Source: JBJTIF01 sp046094825
GTDB lineage: Bacteria; Actinomycetota; UBA4738; HRBIN12
Reading direction: 5' to 3'
Assembly: GCA_046094825.1 (NCBI GenBank)
Contig: JBJTIF010000078.1
Span: 1 to 53,112 of the forward strand
Length of the DNA: 53,112 nt
Numbering within the stretch: position 1 is the first letter of the stretch; each line of letters starts with the position of its first letter. Under the pieces are notes generated by a model. That model ran no database searches, had not been told where the DNA came from, and worked only from the letters and a program-made list of their open reading frames with translations. The position numbers and the translations under genes were made by a program. This document shows, one piece after another, positions 7,904 through 16,808 of the stretch.

Positions 7904-8590
7904 GTGTCCATCCTGCGCACCGTCGAACGCCGACTCGAGGGCATCGTCGAGGGCTTCTTCGCGAGCACGTTCCGCAGCGGCGTCCACCCGATCGAGATCG
8001 CGAACCGCATCGCGCGCGAGATGGAGGCCGGCAAGGCGGTCGGCCTCGGCGAGGTCCTCGCGCCGAACCGTTTCGTCGTGGCGCTCGCCGAGGCCGACCG
8101 CGCGCGCTTCGCGCAGGCCGAGGGTGCGCTCGCCGCGGAGCTCCGGACGCTCGTCCTCGGGACCGCGGCCGAACGCGGCTTCACCCTCGTCGGCGAGCCC
8201 GAGGTCGTCTTCGACGCCGCGCCGCACCTCGCGACCGGACGCTTCGCCGTCACCGCGACGTTCGAGGAGGGGGTGCGCGTGCCGCCGCCCGCACCGCCCG
8301 CGTCGGCGACGCTCGAGGTCGTCGAGGGCGGCGGCACGCGCACCGTCGCGCTCGGAGTCGCGACGGCGACGATCGGTCGGACGCAGGACTGCGAGGTCGT
8401 CCTCCGCGACCCCGCGACGTCGCGGCACCACGCGCGCATCGTCCCCGTCGAGGACGGGTTCGTCCTCGAGGACCTCGGGTCGACGAACGGGACGCTCCTG
8501 AACGACGAGGCGATCGAGCGCGCGCTCCTCGAGGACGGCGACGTCGTCACGATCGGCACGACGCGGATCCGCTTCCGCCGCACCGGATGA
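7904..8590 (+). CDS. fhaA: FhaA: DUF3662 and FHA domain protein
   Basis: 228 aa, GTG start with GGAGGT 5 nt upstream. The N-terminal DUF3662 domain (about 1-110) begins LRTVERRLEGIVEGFFA as in actinobacterial FhaA. The C-terminal FHA domain (about 135-225) has the phosphothreonine-binding signature: GR at IGRTQ, SRHHARI and LGSTNGTLLN. The central linker is much shorter than in mycobacterial FhaA. FhaA binds phosphorylated partners of the PknB pathway (MviN/MurJ in mycobacteria) and tunes peptidoglycan synthesis. It is the first gene of the conserved phosphorylation/cell-wall operon. Confidence 0.93.
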   Translation: MSILRTVERRLEGIVEGFFASTFRSGVHPIEIANRIAREMEAGKAVGLGEVLAPNRFVVALAEADRARFAQAEGALAAELRTLVLGTAAERGFTLVGEPEVVFDAAPHLATGRFAVTATFEEGVRVPPPAPPASATLEVVEGGGTRTVALGVATATIGRTQDCEVVLRDPATSRHHARIVPVEDGFVLEDLGSTNGTLLNDEAIERALLEDGDVVTIGTTRIRFRRTG

Positions 8591-8606
8591 CCGTGCGGAG
8601 GAGCTG

Positions 8607-9044
8607 ATGGACCCGCTCTGGTACACGATCCTGCGGTTCGCGTTCCTCGGTCTCCTCTACCTCTTCGTGTGGATCGCGGTGCGCCAGGTCGTCGTCGGCG
8701 TCGCCGGACGCGGCGGGCCGCGGCGGATCGAGCCCGCGCGCGCGCCGGCACCCGCCTCCGGGGCGTTCCTCGTGATCCGCGAGCCCGACCGCCCGGAGCG
8801 CACGGTGCCGATCGTCGCCGCGGTGCTCGTCGGTCGGGCCGAGGACGCGGACATCACCCTCGACGACGGGTTCGCGTCGCAGCGTCACGCGCGCATCGCG
8901 CCGTCCGACGGCGGGTGGAACGTCGAAGACCTCGGGTCGCGCAACGGCACCGCCGTGAACGGTCGGACGATCGCGTCCCCGACGACGCTCCGGCCGGGCG
9001 ATACGGTGCGGGTCGGCGAGACGACCCTGGAGGTTCGCGCGTGA
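8607..9044 (+). CDS. fhaB: FhaB/FipA: membrane-anchored FHA protein
   Basis: 145 aa. One N-terminal transmembrane helix (about residues 5-30, ILRFAFLGLLYLFVWIAV) and a C-terminal FHA domain with VGRAEDADI, SQRHARI and LGSRNGTAVNG. This matches FhaB (FipA), which links Ser/Thr kinase signalling to division and wall enzymes. It lies 16 bp after fhaA; its stop overlaps the GTG of the phosphatase gene (GTGA). Confidence 0.93.
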   Translation: MDPLWYTILRFAFLGLLYLFVWIAVRQVVVGVAGRGGPRRIEPARAPAPASGAFLVIREPDRPERTVPIVAAVLVGRAEDADITLDDGFASQRHARIAPSDGGWNVEDLGSRNGTAVNGRTIASPTTLRPGDTVRVGETTLEVRA

Positions 9045-9748
9045 GGATCCGCACCGGTGCGGCGACCGACGTCGGTCGCGTCCGCGAGGGCAACGAGGAC
9101 GCGTTCCTCGTCACGGACCGGTTCGTCGCCGTCGCCGACGGCATGGGCGGCCACCTCGGCGGGGAGGTCGCCTCGAACCTCGCCCTCGAGGTCTTCGCGG
9201 CGCTCACCGAGCGCGGGGAGGGCGATCTCGCGTCGCGCATCGTCGAGGCGAACCGCGCGGTCCTCGAGCGCTCGCGGCGCGACCGAGAGGTCTCCGGGAT
9301 GGGGACGACGTTCACGGTCATCGCGTTCGAAGGCGGCGTCGGTCGGCTCGCGCACGTCGGCGACTCGCGCGCGTACCGGTTCCGCGCCGGCGAGCTCGTC
9401 GCGCTCACCGAGGACCACACGCTCGTGCGACGGCTCGTCGCGGCGGGCGAGATCACGGAGGAGGAGGCGCGCGCGCACCCGCAGCGGAGCGTCGTCACGC
9501 GCGCGCTCGGGGCCGATCCCGACGTCGAGGTCGACGAGGGGCAGCTCGACCTCCGCCCGGGTGACCGCTACCTCCTGTGCAGCGACGGGCTCACCGGGAT
9601 GGTGGCCGAGGACGCGATCGCGGCGGTGCTCGCCGCGGAGGCCGACCCCGACGCGGCGGCGCGGCACCTCGTCGACGCGGCGAACGCGGGTGGCGGCCAC
9701 GACAACATCACCGTCGTGATCGCCGACGTCGTCGACGACGCGTCGTGA
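9041..9748 (+). CDS. pstP: PP2C-type Ser/Thr protein phosphatase (PstP-like)
   Basis: 235 aa, catalytic domain only. PP2C metal motifs: GNEDAF, VADGMGGHLGGE, GDSRAYR, SDGLTGM and HDNITVV. Mycobacterial PstP adds a transmembrane helix and extracellular tail; this one ends after the catalytic domain (DVVDDAS), so it should be cytosolic. It reverses phosphorylation by the kinase encoded downstream. Starts and stops overlap both neighbours by 4 bp. Confidence 0.93.
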   Translation: MRIRTGAATDVGRVREGNEDAFLVTDRFVAVADGMGGHLGGEVASNLALEVFAALTERGEGDLASRIVEANRAVLERSRRDREVSGMGTTFTVIAFEGGVGRLAHVGDSRAYRFRAGELVALTEDHTLVRRLVAAGEITEEEARAHPQRSVVTRALGADPDVEVDEGQLDLRPGDRYLLCSDGLTGMVAEDAIAAVLAAEADPDAAARHLVDAANAGGGHDNITVVIADVVDDAS

Positions 9749-11040
9749 ACCTCCGCGCCGCGCCGGCCGGGCCGCGCGCGGCCCTCCGCAGCGCCGGCCC
9801 ACCGCTCGCCGCGCTCGCGATCGCGCTCCTCGCGTACCTGCTCGCCGGCGTCGGCTCGCGCGGCCAGGTGCCGCGGACCTTCCCGCTCTACGCGGCGCTG
9901 CTCGCGCTCGCGCTCGGCGGCGCATGGGTCGGCGCCCGGCGGCGCGCGCCGGGCGCCGACCCACGGGTCGTGCCCGTCGCGTTCGCGCTCATCGGCCTCG
10001 GGTTCGCGGAGATCTTCCGGCTCTCGGGTGGCCTCGCCGCGGAGCAGGCGACGTGGATCCTCGTCGGCGCCGCGGCGTTCGTCGCGACGCTCTGGTTCGT
10101 CCGCGACCACCGACAGCTCGACGCCGCGACGTACACGATCGGCCTCGGCGCACTCGCGCTCCTGTTCCTCCCGATGGTCCCGGGCATCGGCGCAACGATC
10201 AACGGGGCGCGGCTCTGGGTGCGGGTCGGGCCGCTCGGCTTCCAGCCCTCGGAGATCGCGAAGGTGCTCCTCGTGGTCTTCCTCGCGAGCTTCCTCGCGC
10301 AGCGCCGGGAGCTCCTCGCCGGCGCGGCGGCGGGCCGCGCCGGTCTGCCCCCCCTCCGCCACCTCGCGCCGCTCCTCGTCGCCTGGGGCGCGTCGCTCGG
10401 CGTCCTGTTCTTCCAGCGCGACATGGGGGCGTCGCTCCTGTTCTTCGGCATCTTCGTCGCGATGCTCTGGGTTGCGACCGGACGCACGGCGTACCTCGTC
10501 GTCGGCGTCGCGCTCTTCGCGGTCGGTGCAGGCATCGGCTACGCCGTCTTCGATCACGTGCAGCTCCGCGTCGACGTGTGGCTCCACGCGCTCGATCCCG
10601 ACCGCGTGTACGGCGCGGGCTACGGGCAGCTCGCACAGGCGCAGTTCGGGATGGCGACCGGGGGCATCCTCGGGAGCGGCCCGGGTCGCGGGTCGCCCGG
10701 GCTCATCCCGTTCGCGGCGACGGACTTCATCTTCGCGGCGATCGGCGAGGAGCTCGGACTCGTCGGCACGACCGCGGTGCTCCTGCTCTTCGCGGTGCTC
10801 GTCGGCCGCGGCCTGCGCGTCGCGGTGCGGGCGCGCGACGACTTCGGCACGCTCCTCGCGGCGGGACTCGCGACGATCCTCGGGTTCCAGGCGTTCGTGA
10901 TCGCGGGCGGTGTGACGCGGGTGATCCCGCTCACCGGCGTGACGCTCCCGTTCGTGTCGTACGGCGGGTCGAGCCTCGTCGCGAACTCGGTGCTCCTCGC
11001 GCTCCTCGTGCGGGTGTCGGCCGATCGGCGGGGTCCGTGA
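9745..11040 (+). CDS. rodA: FtsW/RodA/SpoVE family SEDS glycosyltransferase
   Basis: 431 aa, polytopic. SEDS hallmarks are visible: GARLWVRVGPLGFQPSEIAK, the catalytic-loop region RDMGASLLFFG, ATDFIFAAIGEELG, and the C-terminal PLTGVTLPFVSYGGSS. RodA-type proteins polymerise lipid II during wall growth together with a class B PBP, which is the next gene. The GTG start overlaps the phosphatase stop, and the stop overlaps the pbpA start by 1 base, consistent with stoichiometric co-translation. Confidence 0.95.
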   Translation: MNLRAAPAGPRAALRSAGPPLAALAIALLAYLLAGVGSRGQVPRTFPLYAALLALALGGAWVGARRRAPGADPRVVPVAFALIGLGFAEIFRLSGGLAAEQATWILVGAAAFVATLWFVRDHRQLDAATYTIGLGALALLFLPMVPGIGATINGARLWVRVGPLGFQPSEIAKVLLVVFLASFLAQRRELLAGAAAGRAGLPPLRHLAPLLVAWGASLGVLFFQRDMGASLLFFGIFVAMLWVATGRTAYLVVGVALFAVGAGIGYAVFDHVQLRVDVWLHALDPDRVYGAGYGQLAQAQFGMATGGILGSGPGRGSPGLIPFAATDFIFAAIGEELGLVGTTAVLLLFAVLVGRGLRVAVRARDDFGTLLAAGLATILGFQAFVIAGGVTRVIPLTGVTLPFVSYGGSSLVANSVLLALLVRVSADRRGP

Positions 11041-12533
11041 TGGACGCGCGGATCCGCCGCCTCGGCATCGCGCTCCTCGCCCTGCTGGGACTCGTGTTCG
11101 CGCAGGTGAACCGGATCCAGGTCGTCGCGGCGGAGTCGATCGCCGCGAACCCCGCGAACGCGGCGCGACGCATCGTCGCCGACCTCGAGGTCGCGCGCGG
11201 TCGCATCCTCGCGCGCGACGGCGTGACGGTGCTCGCGGAGAGCCGCCCGGTCGGCGACGGCCGGTACCGGCGCGTGTACCCCGCGGGGCCGCTCTACGCG
11301 CCCGTCACCGGTCACCGTTCGTTCATCTACGGGCCGACGCGGGTCGAGCGCGCGGCCGACGATGCACTCGCGGGGCGGTCGGCCGCCCTCCTGCCCGCGA
11401 CGCTCGTCGACCGCATCCTCGGGACCCCCCGCGCCGGAGGCGACGTCGTGACGACGATCGACCCCGAGCTGCAGCGCGCGGCCGCCGACGCGCTCGGCGA
11501 CCGCCCCGGGGCCGTCGTCGCGATCGACCCAGCGACCGGCGACGTCCTCGCGCTCGTCGCGAACCCGTCGTACGACCCGAACCGCCTCGCCGGGCTGCGG
11601 GGTGAGCCGGTGCGCGCCGCATGGGACGAACTCACCGCCGATCCGGCGCAGCCCCTCCTGTCGCGCGCGAGCGAGGAGCTCTACCCGCCCGGCTCGACGT
11701 TCAAGATCATCACGGCGGCGGCGGCGCTCGCGGCCGGGTACGGGCCGCAGAGCCGCTGGCCGAACCCCACGTCGCTCGACCTCCCCGACACGACGGCGGC
11801 GCTCGACAACTTCGGCGGCACGCGATGCCTGGGTGCCGCCGAGGAGATCACGCTCGCCGACGCGTTCCGCGTGTCGTGCAACGTGACGTTCGGGGAGATC
11901 GGGCTCGCGCTCGGGCCGGAGCGGCTCGTCGCGCAGGCGCGCGCGTTCGGATTCGGCGCGGACCCCGGAGCCCACCTCATCCCCTTCGATCTCCCCGCCG
12001 CGGGCGGCGTCGTCCCCGATGCCACCGCCTTCGCCGACCGCCGCCCGGCGGTCGCGATCTCGGCGATCGGGCAGGCGGACGTCCTCGCGAACCCGCTCCA
12101 GATGGCGCTCGTGTCGGCGGCGGTCGCGAACGGCGGGGTCCTCATGCGGCCGCGCCTGCTCCTCGAGGTCCGCGACCCCTCCGGCGCGGTCGTCGAGCGG
12201 TTCGGGACCGAGGCGTGGGGACGCCCGATGACGCCGGAGGACGCGCGCGCGCTCGCCGAGCTCATGGCGTCGGTGGTGGCCGCAGGCACGGGGACGGCCG
12301 CCGCGATCGACGGCGTCGTCGTCGCGGGCAAGACCGGCACCGCGCAGCACGGGGGTGGTCCGATCCCGCACGCGTGGTTCACGGGCTTCGCCCCGCTCGG
12401 AGGTCCCGTCGCCGCCGTCGCGGTCCTCGTGCTCGACGGCGGTAGCCTTGGCAGCGAGGCGACCGGTGGGCGGGTCGCAGCGCCGGTCGCGAGGGCGGTC
12501 CTCGCGGCGGCCCTCGCGATGGGAGCTCCGTGA
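11040..12533 (+). CDS. pbpA: Class B penicillin-binding protein (PbpA-like transpeptidase)
   Basis: 497 aa with an N-terminal membrane anchor (about 8-22, LGIALLALLGLVFAQ). Transpeptidase motifs: S219-TFK222 (nucleophile Ser219), SCN at 279-281 and KTG at 431-433. The NRIQ/RGRILARDG N-terminal pattern is typical of actinobacterial PbpA. It cross-links peptidoglycan as partner of the SEDS protein encoded just before. The start shares one base with the rodA stop (TGATG). Confidence 0.95.
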   Translation: MDARIRRLGIALLALLGLVFAQVNRIQVVAAESIAANPANAARRIVADLEVARGRILARDGVTVLAESRPVGDGRYRRVYPAGPLYAPVTGHRSFIYGPTRVERAADDALAGRSAALLPATLVDRILGTPRAGGDVVTTIDPELQRAAADALGDRPGAVVAIDPATGDVLALVANPSYDPNRLAGLRGEPVRAAWDELTADPAQPLLSRASEELYPPGSTFKIITAAAALAAGYGPQSRWPNPTSLDLPDTTAALDNFGGTRCLGAAEEITLADAFRVSCNVTFGEIGLALGPERLVAQARAFGFGADPGAHLIPFDLPAAGGVVPDATAFADRRPAVAISAIGQADVLANPLQMALVSAAVANGGVLMRPRLLLEVRDPSGAVVERFGTEAWGRPMTPEDARALAELMASVVAAGTGTAAAIDGVVVAGKTGTAQHGGGPIPHAWFTGFAPLGGPVAAVAVLVLDGGSLGSEATGGRVAAPVARAVLAAALAMGAP

Positions 12534-14224
12534 GCGACGAACCGATCCTCCTCGCCAACCGGTACCGCGTCGAGCGCGAGCTCGGGCGCGGCGGCATGGC
12601 GAAGGTCTACCGCGGGACCGACACGGTCCTCGGTCGTCCGGTCGCGATCAAGCTCCTCGCCACGCAGTACGCGGAGGACGCCGACTTCGTCGCGCGGTTC
12701 CGCCGCGAGGCGCAGGCGGCGGCGCGACTGAACCACCCGAACCTCGTCGGCGTGTACGACACGGGCACCGACGAGGGCGTGCACTTCATCGTCATGGAGT
12801 ACGTCGAGGGTCGCACGCTCGCGGACTTCCTCGAGGGCGGCGGTCGCGTCGCCCCGGGACGCGCGGCCGAGATCGCCGACCTCGTCCTGCGCGCGCTCCA
12901 GGCGGCGCACGCGCAGGGCGTGATCCACCGCGACATCAAGCCGGCGAACATCATGATCACGCCCGCCGGAGAGGTGAAGGTGACCGACTTCGGCATCGCA
13001 CGCCTCTCGAGCGGGACCGAGACGCTCGCCGCGACCTCGGCGGTCCTCGGGACCGCGTCCTACCTCGCGCCCGAGCAGGCGCGGAGCGAACCCGTCGACG
13101 GGCGCGCCGACCTCTACGCGCTCGGCTGCGTCCTCTACGAGATGGTGACGGGGCGGCCACCGTTCACCGGGGACTCCGCCGTCTCCGTCGCGTCGAAGCA
13201 CGTCCTCGAGATCCCCGAGCCGCCGTCGGCGCTCAACCGCGACGTGTCGGCGGACCTCGAAGCTGTGATCCTCCGCGCGCTCGCGAAGGACCCCCAGGAC
13301 CGCTACGCGACCGCCGACGAGATGCGGCGCGACCTCGGTCGGGCGATGCGCGGCGAACCCGTCGCGGCGCCGGGGCCGGAGGCGACCGCGACCCAGGTGC
13401 TGCCGCGCGGCGCGTCGGCGGGCGGCCGCGGCGGGGCCCCGGCGCCGCGCCGGAAGCGCTCGTGGGCGCAGACGCTCGTCCTCCTCCTCACGGCGGTCGG
13501 CGCGATCGCCGGCCTGTTCCTCCTCACCCGCGCGATCGTGGGCGACCGCGTCTCGCAGGTCGTCGTCCCGAGCGTCCTCGACCTCCAGCTCACCGACGCG
13601 CGCGACATCCTCGAGGGCGCGACGCTCACCGTCGCGCCCTCGATCGTCGAGGTCGTCGACACGACGCGCGAGCCCGGCACGGTCATCGAGCAGGATCCCG
13701 CCGCGGGCGCGACGGTGGCCGAGGGCACGGCGGTCGTCCTCACGGTCGTCGTCCTGCCCGAGAGCGTCGAGGTGCCCGAGATCGTCGGCCTGTCCGAGAC
13801 GGATGCGAAGGCGGCCCTCCGCGAGGCGGGATTCGTCGTCGGCGACGTCGTGAGCGAGGCGAGCGAGGTCGTGCCCCTCGGCCAGGCGGTCGGGACCGAC
13901 CCCTCGGCGGGCTCGCCGCTCGCGTACGGCGCGACGGTGACGCTGCGGATGTCCTCGGGCGTCGGCACCGTCGTCGTGCCCGACGTCCGGTGCCAGTCCT
14001 TCGGCACCGCGTCCTCGGCGCTCCGCGACGCCGGGCTCAACCCGACGATCTCCGAGACGACCGTCGCGCAGAACCCGCTCTGCCCGAACACGAGCCGCGT
14101 CGCCTCGCAGGACCCGCTCCCCGGGACCGAGGTCGATGCCGGCACGACCGTGATCCTCTACGGCGGCTCGACGGAGACCTCGCCCTCCCCGACGACGTCG
14201 CCGACCGCCTCGCCGACGCCGTGA
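12530..14224 (+). CDS. pknB: PASTA-domain Ser/Thr protein kinase (PknB-like)
   Basis: 564 aa. Kinase domain 12-270: glycine loop LGRGGMAKVYRG, ATP Lys41, HRDIKPAN (133-140), DFG (153-155), APE (180-182). A transmembrane helix at about 312-337 is followed by three extracellular PASTA repeats (about 345-550) and a Ser/Thr/Pro-rich tail. PASTA repeats bind muropeptides or lipid II, and the kinase controls wall growth and division. Only one kinase gene is present; a pknA equivalent is absent here. GTG overlaps the pbpA stop by 4 bp. Confidence 0.95.
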   Translation: MSDEPILLANRYRVERELGRGGMAKVYRGTDTVLGRPVAIKLLATQYAEDADFVARFRREAQAAARLNHPNLVGVYDTGTDEGVHFIVMEYVEGRTLADFLEGGGRVAPGRAAEIADLVLRALQAAHAQGVIHRDIKPANIMITPAGEVKVTDFGIARLSSGTETLAATSAVLGTASYLAPEQARSEPVDGRADLYALGCVLYEMVTGRPPFTGDSAVSVASKHVLEIPEPPSALNRDVSADLEAVILRALAKDPQDRYATADEMRRDLGRAMRGEPVAAPGPEATATQVLPRGASAGGRGGAPAPRRKRSWAQTLVLLLTAVGAIAGLFLLTRAIVGDRVSQVVVPSVLDLQLTDARDILEGATLTVAPSIVEVVDTTREPGTVIEQDPAAGATVAEGTAVVLTVVVLPESVEVPEIVGLSETDAKAALREAGFVVGDVVSEASEVVPLGQAVGTDPSAGSPLAYGATVTLRMSSGVGTVVVPDVRCQSFGTASSALRDAGLNPTISETTVAQNPLCPNTSRVASQDPLPGTEVDAGTTVILYGGSTETSPSPTTSPTASPTP

Positions 14225-15828
14225 CCCTCTGGTTCGCCGGCGAGACGTTCACCGACGAGGAGCGCGCGCGCCTCGTGCCGTACTTCACCGACCTCGAGGG
14301 TCCGGTGTTCGCGCTCACGAACCTGCCCGAGGTCGTGAAGGGCGCGCTCTTCGCGCGGTACTCGCGGACGACGAAGTCCCTGCGCCGGCTCTTCCTCGAC
14401 GAGTTCGCCGAGCAGCTCGCGACCGGGCACGCCCCCGGGCTCGAGGGCGTGAAGGTGGACGCCGCCGAGCGGCTCTACGAGCGCGTGTTCTTCGAGTACG
14501 GCGACGACTCCGTCGCGCAGCTCGGCGGCGTCCACCTCGCGTGCGAGCAGGCGTCGCAGCTCCTCGCGAAGGTCATCGAACGGGGCCGGATCGCCGCGTA
14601 CCTCGAGCAGTCGACCCGCTACCTGCGCTACGACGACCGCCCCGGCGGCCGCCTGCGCCTCACCGTCCCGCCCGAGCTCGCGGGCACCGCGGCGGGCGAG
14701 CGCTACGTCGAGGCGGCGGAGCGCACGTTCGCCGCGTACGGCGCGATGTTCGAACCGCTCGCGGCGTACTTCCGCGAGCGGTTCCCGAAGGATGCCGCCG
14801 ACCCCGATCCGGTCTACCGGGCGACGATCACCGCGAAGACGTGCGACGCGCTCCGGATGCTCCTGCCCGCCGGTACGCGCTCGAACCTCGGCGTCTACGC
14901 GAGCGGCCAGTCGTACGAGCAGATGCTCCTGCGGATGCGCGCGCACCCGCTCGCCGAGGTGCGCGCCTACGCCGACCGCATCCTCGTGGAGCTGCGGAAG
15001 GTCATACCGGCCTTCCTGAAGCGCGTCGACCTCGAGGACCGGGGCGTCGCCTGGAGCCGCTACCTCGCGGAGACCCGCGTCGCGAGCGCCGAGATCGCCG
15101 CGCGCTACACCGCCGGCATGGAACCCGGACCTCGCGACCTCGTGACGCTCACCGACTACGACCCCCTCGGCGAGGAGAAGGTCGTCGCCGCCGCGCTCTA
15201 CGCGCACACGGATCTCCCCGACGACCGCCTCGGGTCGCTCGCGCACACGATGAGCGGTTCGGAGCGCCTCGCGGTCCTGCGCGCGGCGATCGGCGACCGC
15301 GGCAACCGCCGGCACAAGCCGGGTCGCGCGTTCGAGCGCACCTCCTACCGGTTCGACGTCCTCTGCGACTACGGGGCGTTCCGCGACCTGCAGCGCCACC
15401 GCCCGATGACGATCGAGTGGCAGCGCCTGTCCCCCGCGCACGGCTACGAGACGCCGCCCGCGATCGAGGAGGCCGGCCTCGCCGGCCCGTGGCACGACGC
15501 GATGGCCGACAGCGCGGCGACGTGGTCGGTCGTCGCCGGCGAGGCCGGCCCCGACGTCGCGCAGTACGCGGTCGCGATGGCCTACCGCGTCCGGTTCACG
15601 ATGCAGATGACCGCGCGCCAGGCGATGCACCTCATCGAGCTCCGGTCCTCGCCGCAGGGCCACCCGACGTACCGACGGGTCGCCCAGGCGATGCACGACC
15701 TCATCGCGTCGACCGCCGGGCACCGCGCGATCGCGGCGGCGATGACGTACGTCTCGCACGAGGACGTCGACCTCGAGCGCCTCGAGGCGGAGCGCCGCGC
15801 GGCCGCGCGGCGCGACGGCTCGGGCTAA
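14221..15828 (+). CDS. thyX: Long FAD-dependent thymidylate synthase, tandem ThyX-like domains
   Basis: 535 aa, about twice the usual ThyX length. The N-terminal half contains FEYGDDSVAQLGG and RIAAYLEQSTRYLRY, recalling the EQSTRY end of a ThyX signature but with RGR where RHR is expected. The C-terminal half carries RHRPMTIEWQRLS (Thr for the usual first Ser) and RSSPQGHPTYR. Such two-domain FAD-dependent thymidylate synthases occur in some Actinomycetota and Chloroflexota. ThyX makes dTMP from dUMP with methylene-THF and NADPH. The GTG start overlaps the pknB stop by 4 bp. Confidence 0.85.
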   Translation: MTLWFAGETFTDEERARLVPYFTDLEGPVFALTNLPEVVKGALFARYSRTTKSLRRLFLDEFAEQLATGHAPGLEGVKVDAAERLYERVFFEYGDDSVAQLGGVHLACEQASQLLAKVIERGRIAAYLEQSTRYLRYDDRPGGRLRLTVPPELAGTAAGERYVEAAERTFAAYGAMFEPLAAYFRERFPKDAADPDPVYRATITAKTCDALRMLLPAGTRSNLGVYASGQSYEQMLLRMRAHPLAEVRAYADRILVELRKVIPAFLKRVDLEDRGVAWSRYLAETRVASAEIAARYTAGMEPGPRDLVTLTDYDPLGEEKVVAAALYAHTDLPDDRLGSLAHTMSGSERLAVLRAAIGDRGNRRHKPGRAFERTSYRFDVLCDYGAFRDLQRHRPMTIEWQRLSPAHGYETPPAIEEAGLAGPWHDAMADSAATWSVVAGEAGPDVAQYAVAMAYRVRFTMQMTARQAMHLIELRSSPQGHPTYRRVAQAMHDLIASTAGHRAIAAAMTYVSHEDVDLERLEAERRAAARRDGSG

Positions 15829-15840
15829 CCTCCCGGGACG

Positions 15841-15951
15841 ATGGACCGTCAGACCCTCCTCCTCGTCGCGCTCGGCGCGCTCGCCGTCGCCGCCGCGATC
15901 GTCGCGATCGCCGGGTGGGTCCTCCTCGCGCGGAGCCGGCGGTCCCGGTGA
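15841..15951 (+). CDS. 36-aa single-pass membrane peptide
   Basis: A short frame encodes MDRQTLLLVAL followed by an uninterrupted hydrophobic stretch and a basic tail RSRRSR. It starts 12 bp after the thyX stop and its TGA overlaps the GTG of the next gene in the same 4-bp pattern seen throughout this operon, which argues it is translated. The positive-inside tail predicts an N-out helix. Homology cannot be judged at this length; function unknown. Confidence 0.55.
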   Translation: MDRQTLLLVALGALAVAAAIVAIAGWVLLARSRRSR

Positions 15952-16808
15952 GGCTCCGCGGCGCGATCGCGGCGGCGCTCACGCCGCTCGAGGCCGGCGG
16001 CGTCGGCCTCGACGACCGCGCGATCGAGCCGATGGTGGCGTTCCTCGTCGAGGGCGGCGTCGACGGCGTCCTCGTCGCGGGGACGACCGGCGAGGGCGTC
16101 CTCCTCACGCTCGAGGAACGCCGCCGGCTCACCGAACGGATCCTCGCCGCGCGGCCGAGCGGCTTCGCGGTCGCCGTCCACTGCGGCGCGCAGACGACCG
16201 CCGACACCGTCGCGCTCGCGGCGCACGCGCGCGCGACCGGCGTCGATGCCGTCGCGGTCATCGCCCCGCCGTACTTCCCGCTCGACGACGGAGAGGTGTT
16301 CGCGCACCTGCTCGCCGCCGCGCACGCCGCGGACCCGCTCCCGTTCTACGTGTACGAGTTCCGGGCGCGGAGCGGGTACGCGATCCCCGTCGCCGTCGTC
16401 GAACGTCTCCGCGCCGACGCGGGCAACGTCGCGGGGATGAAGGTCTCCGACACCCCCTGGGAGGCGGTCGAGCCGTACCTCCTCGAGGGGCTCGACGTGT
16501 TCGTCGGATCCGAGCCCCTCGCGCTCCGCGCGCTCGGCGCGGGCGGCGCGGGATCGGTCTCGGGCCTCGCGGCGGCGTTCCCGGAGATCGTCGCCGCGCT
16601 CGTCCACGAGCGGAGCGAGGACGCGCACGCGAAGGTGACGCTCCTGCGCGATCGGCTCGCGGGCATCCCGTTCCACGCGGCGCTGAAGGCCGTCCTCGGC
16701 GCGCGGGGCGTGCCGGTCGGCGGCGCGGTCCGGGCGCCGCTCCGCGGCCTCACGGCCGCCGAGCGGGAGACGGCCCTCGCCGCCGCCCGCGAGGTCGGCG
16801 CGCTCTAG
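15948..16808 (+). CDS. DapA/NanA family class I aldolase
   Basis: 286 aa TIM-barrel of the dihydrodipicolinate synthase / N-acetylneuraminate lyase family. It has the GTTGE pyruvate-binding motif (45-49) and the Schiff-base Lys165 in GMKVSD. The catalytic Tyr region reads FYVYEF in place of YN(V/I)P, so the enzyme need not be DapA itself. Possible substrates include ketoacid aldols such as KDG-like compounds. GTG overlaps the stop of the 36-aa peptide. Its TAG stop overlaps the convergent GNAT gene's stop within a shared CTAG. Confidence 0.85.
   Translation: MRLRGAIAAALTPLEAGGVGLDDRAIEPMVAFLVEGGVDGVLVAGTTGEGVLLTLEERRRLTERILAARPSGFAVAVHCGAQTTADTVALAAHARATGVDAVAVIAPPYFPLDDGEVFAHLLAAAHAADPLPFYVYEFRARSGYAIPVAVVERLRADAGNVAGMKVSDTPWEAVEPYLLEGLDVFVGSEPLALRALGAGGAGSVSGLAAAFPEIVAALVHERSEDAHAKVTLLRDRLAGIPFHAALKAVLGARGVPVGGAVRAPLRGLTAAERETALAAAREVGAL

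Noticed and set aside
12355..14220. In-frame upstream extension of ThyX through the kinase gene
   Set aside because: The extension is Arg-rich shadow of pknB; the GTG at 14221 overlapping the kinase stop fits the operon pattern.
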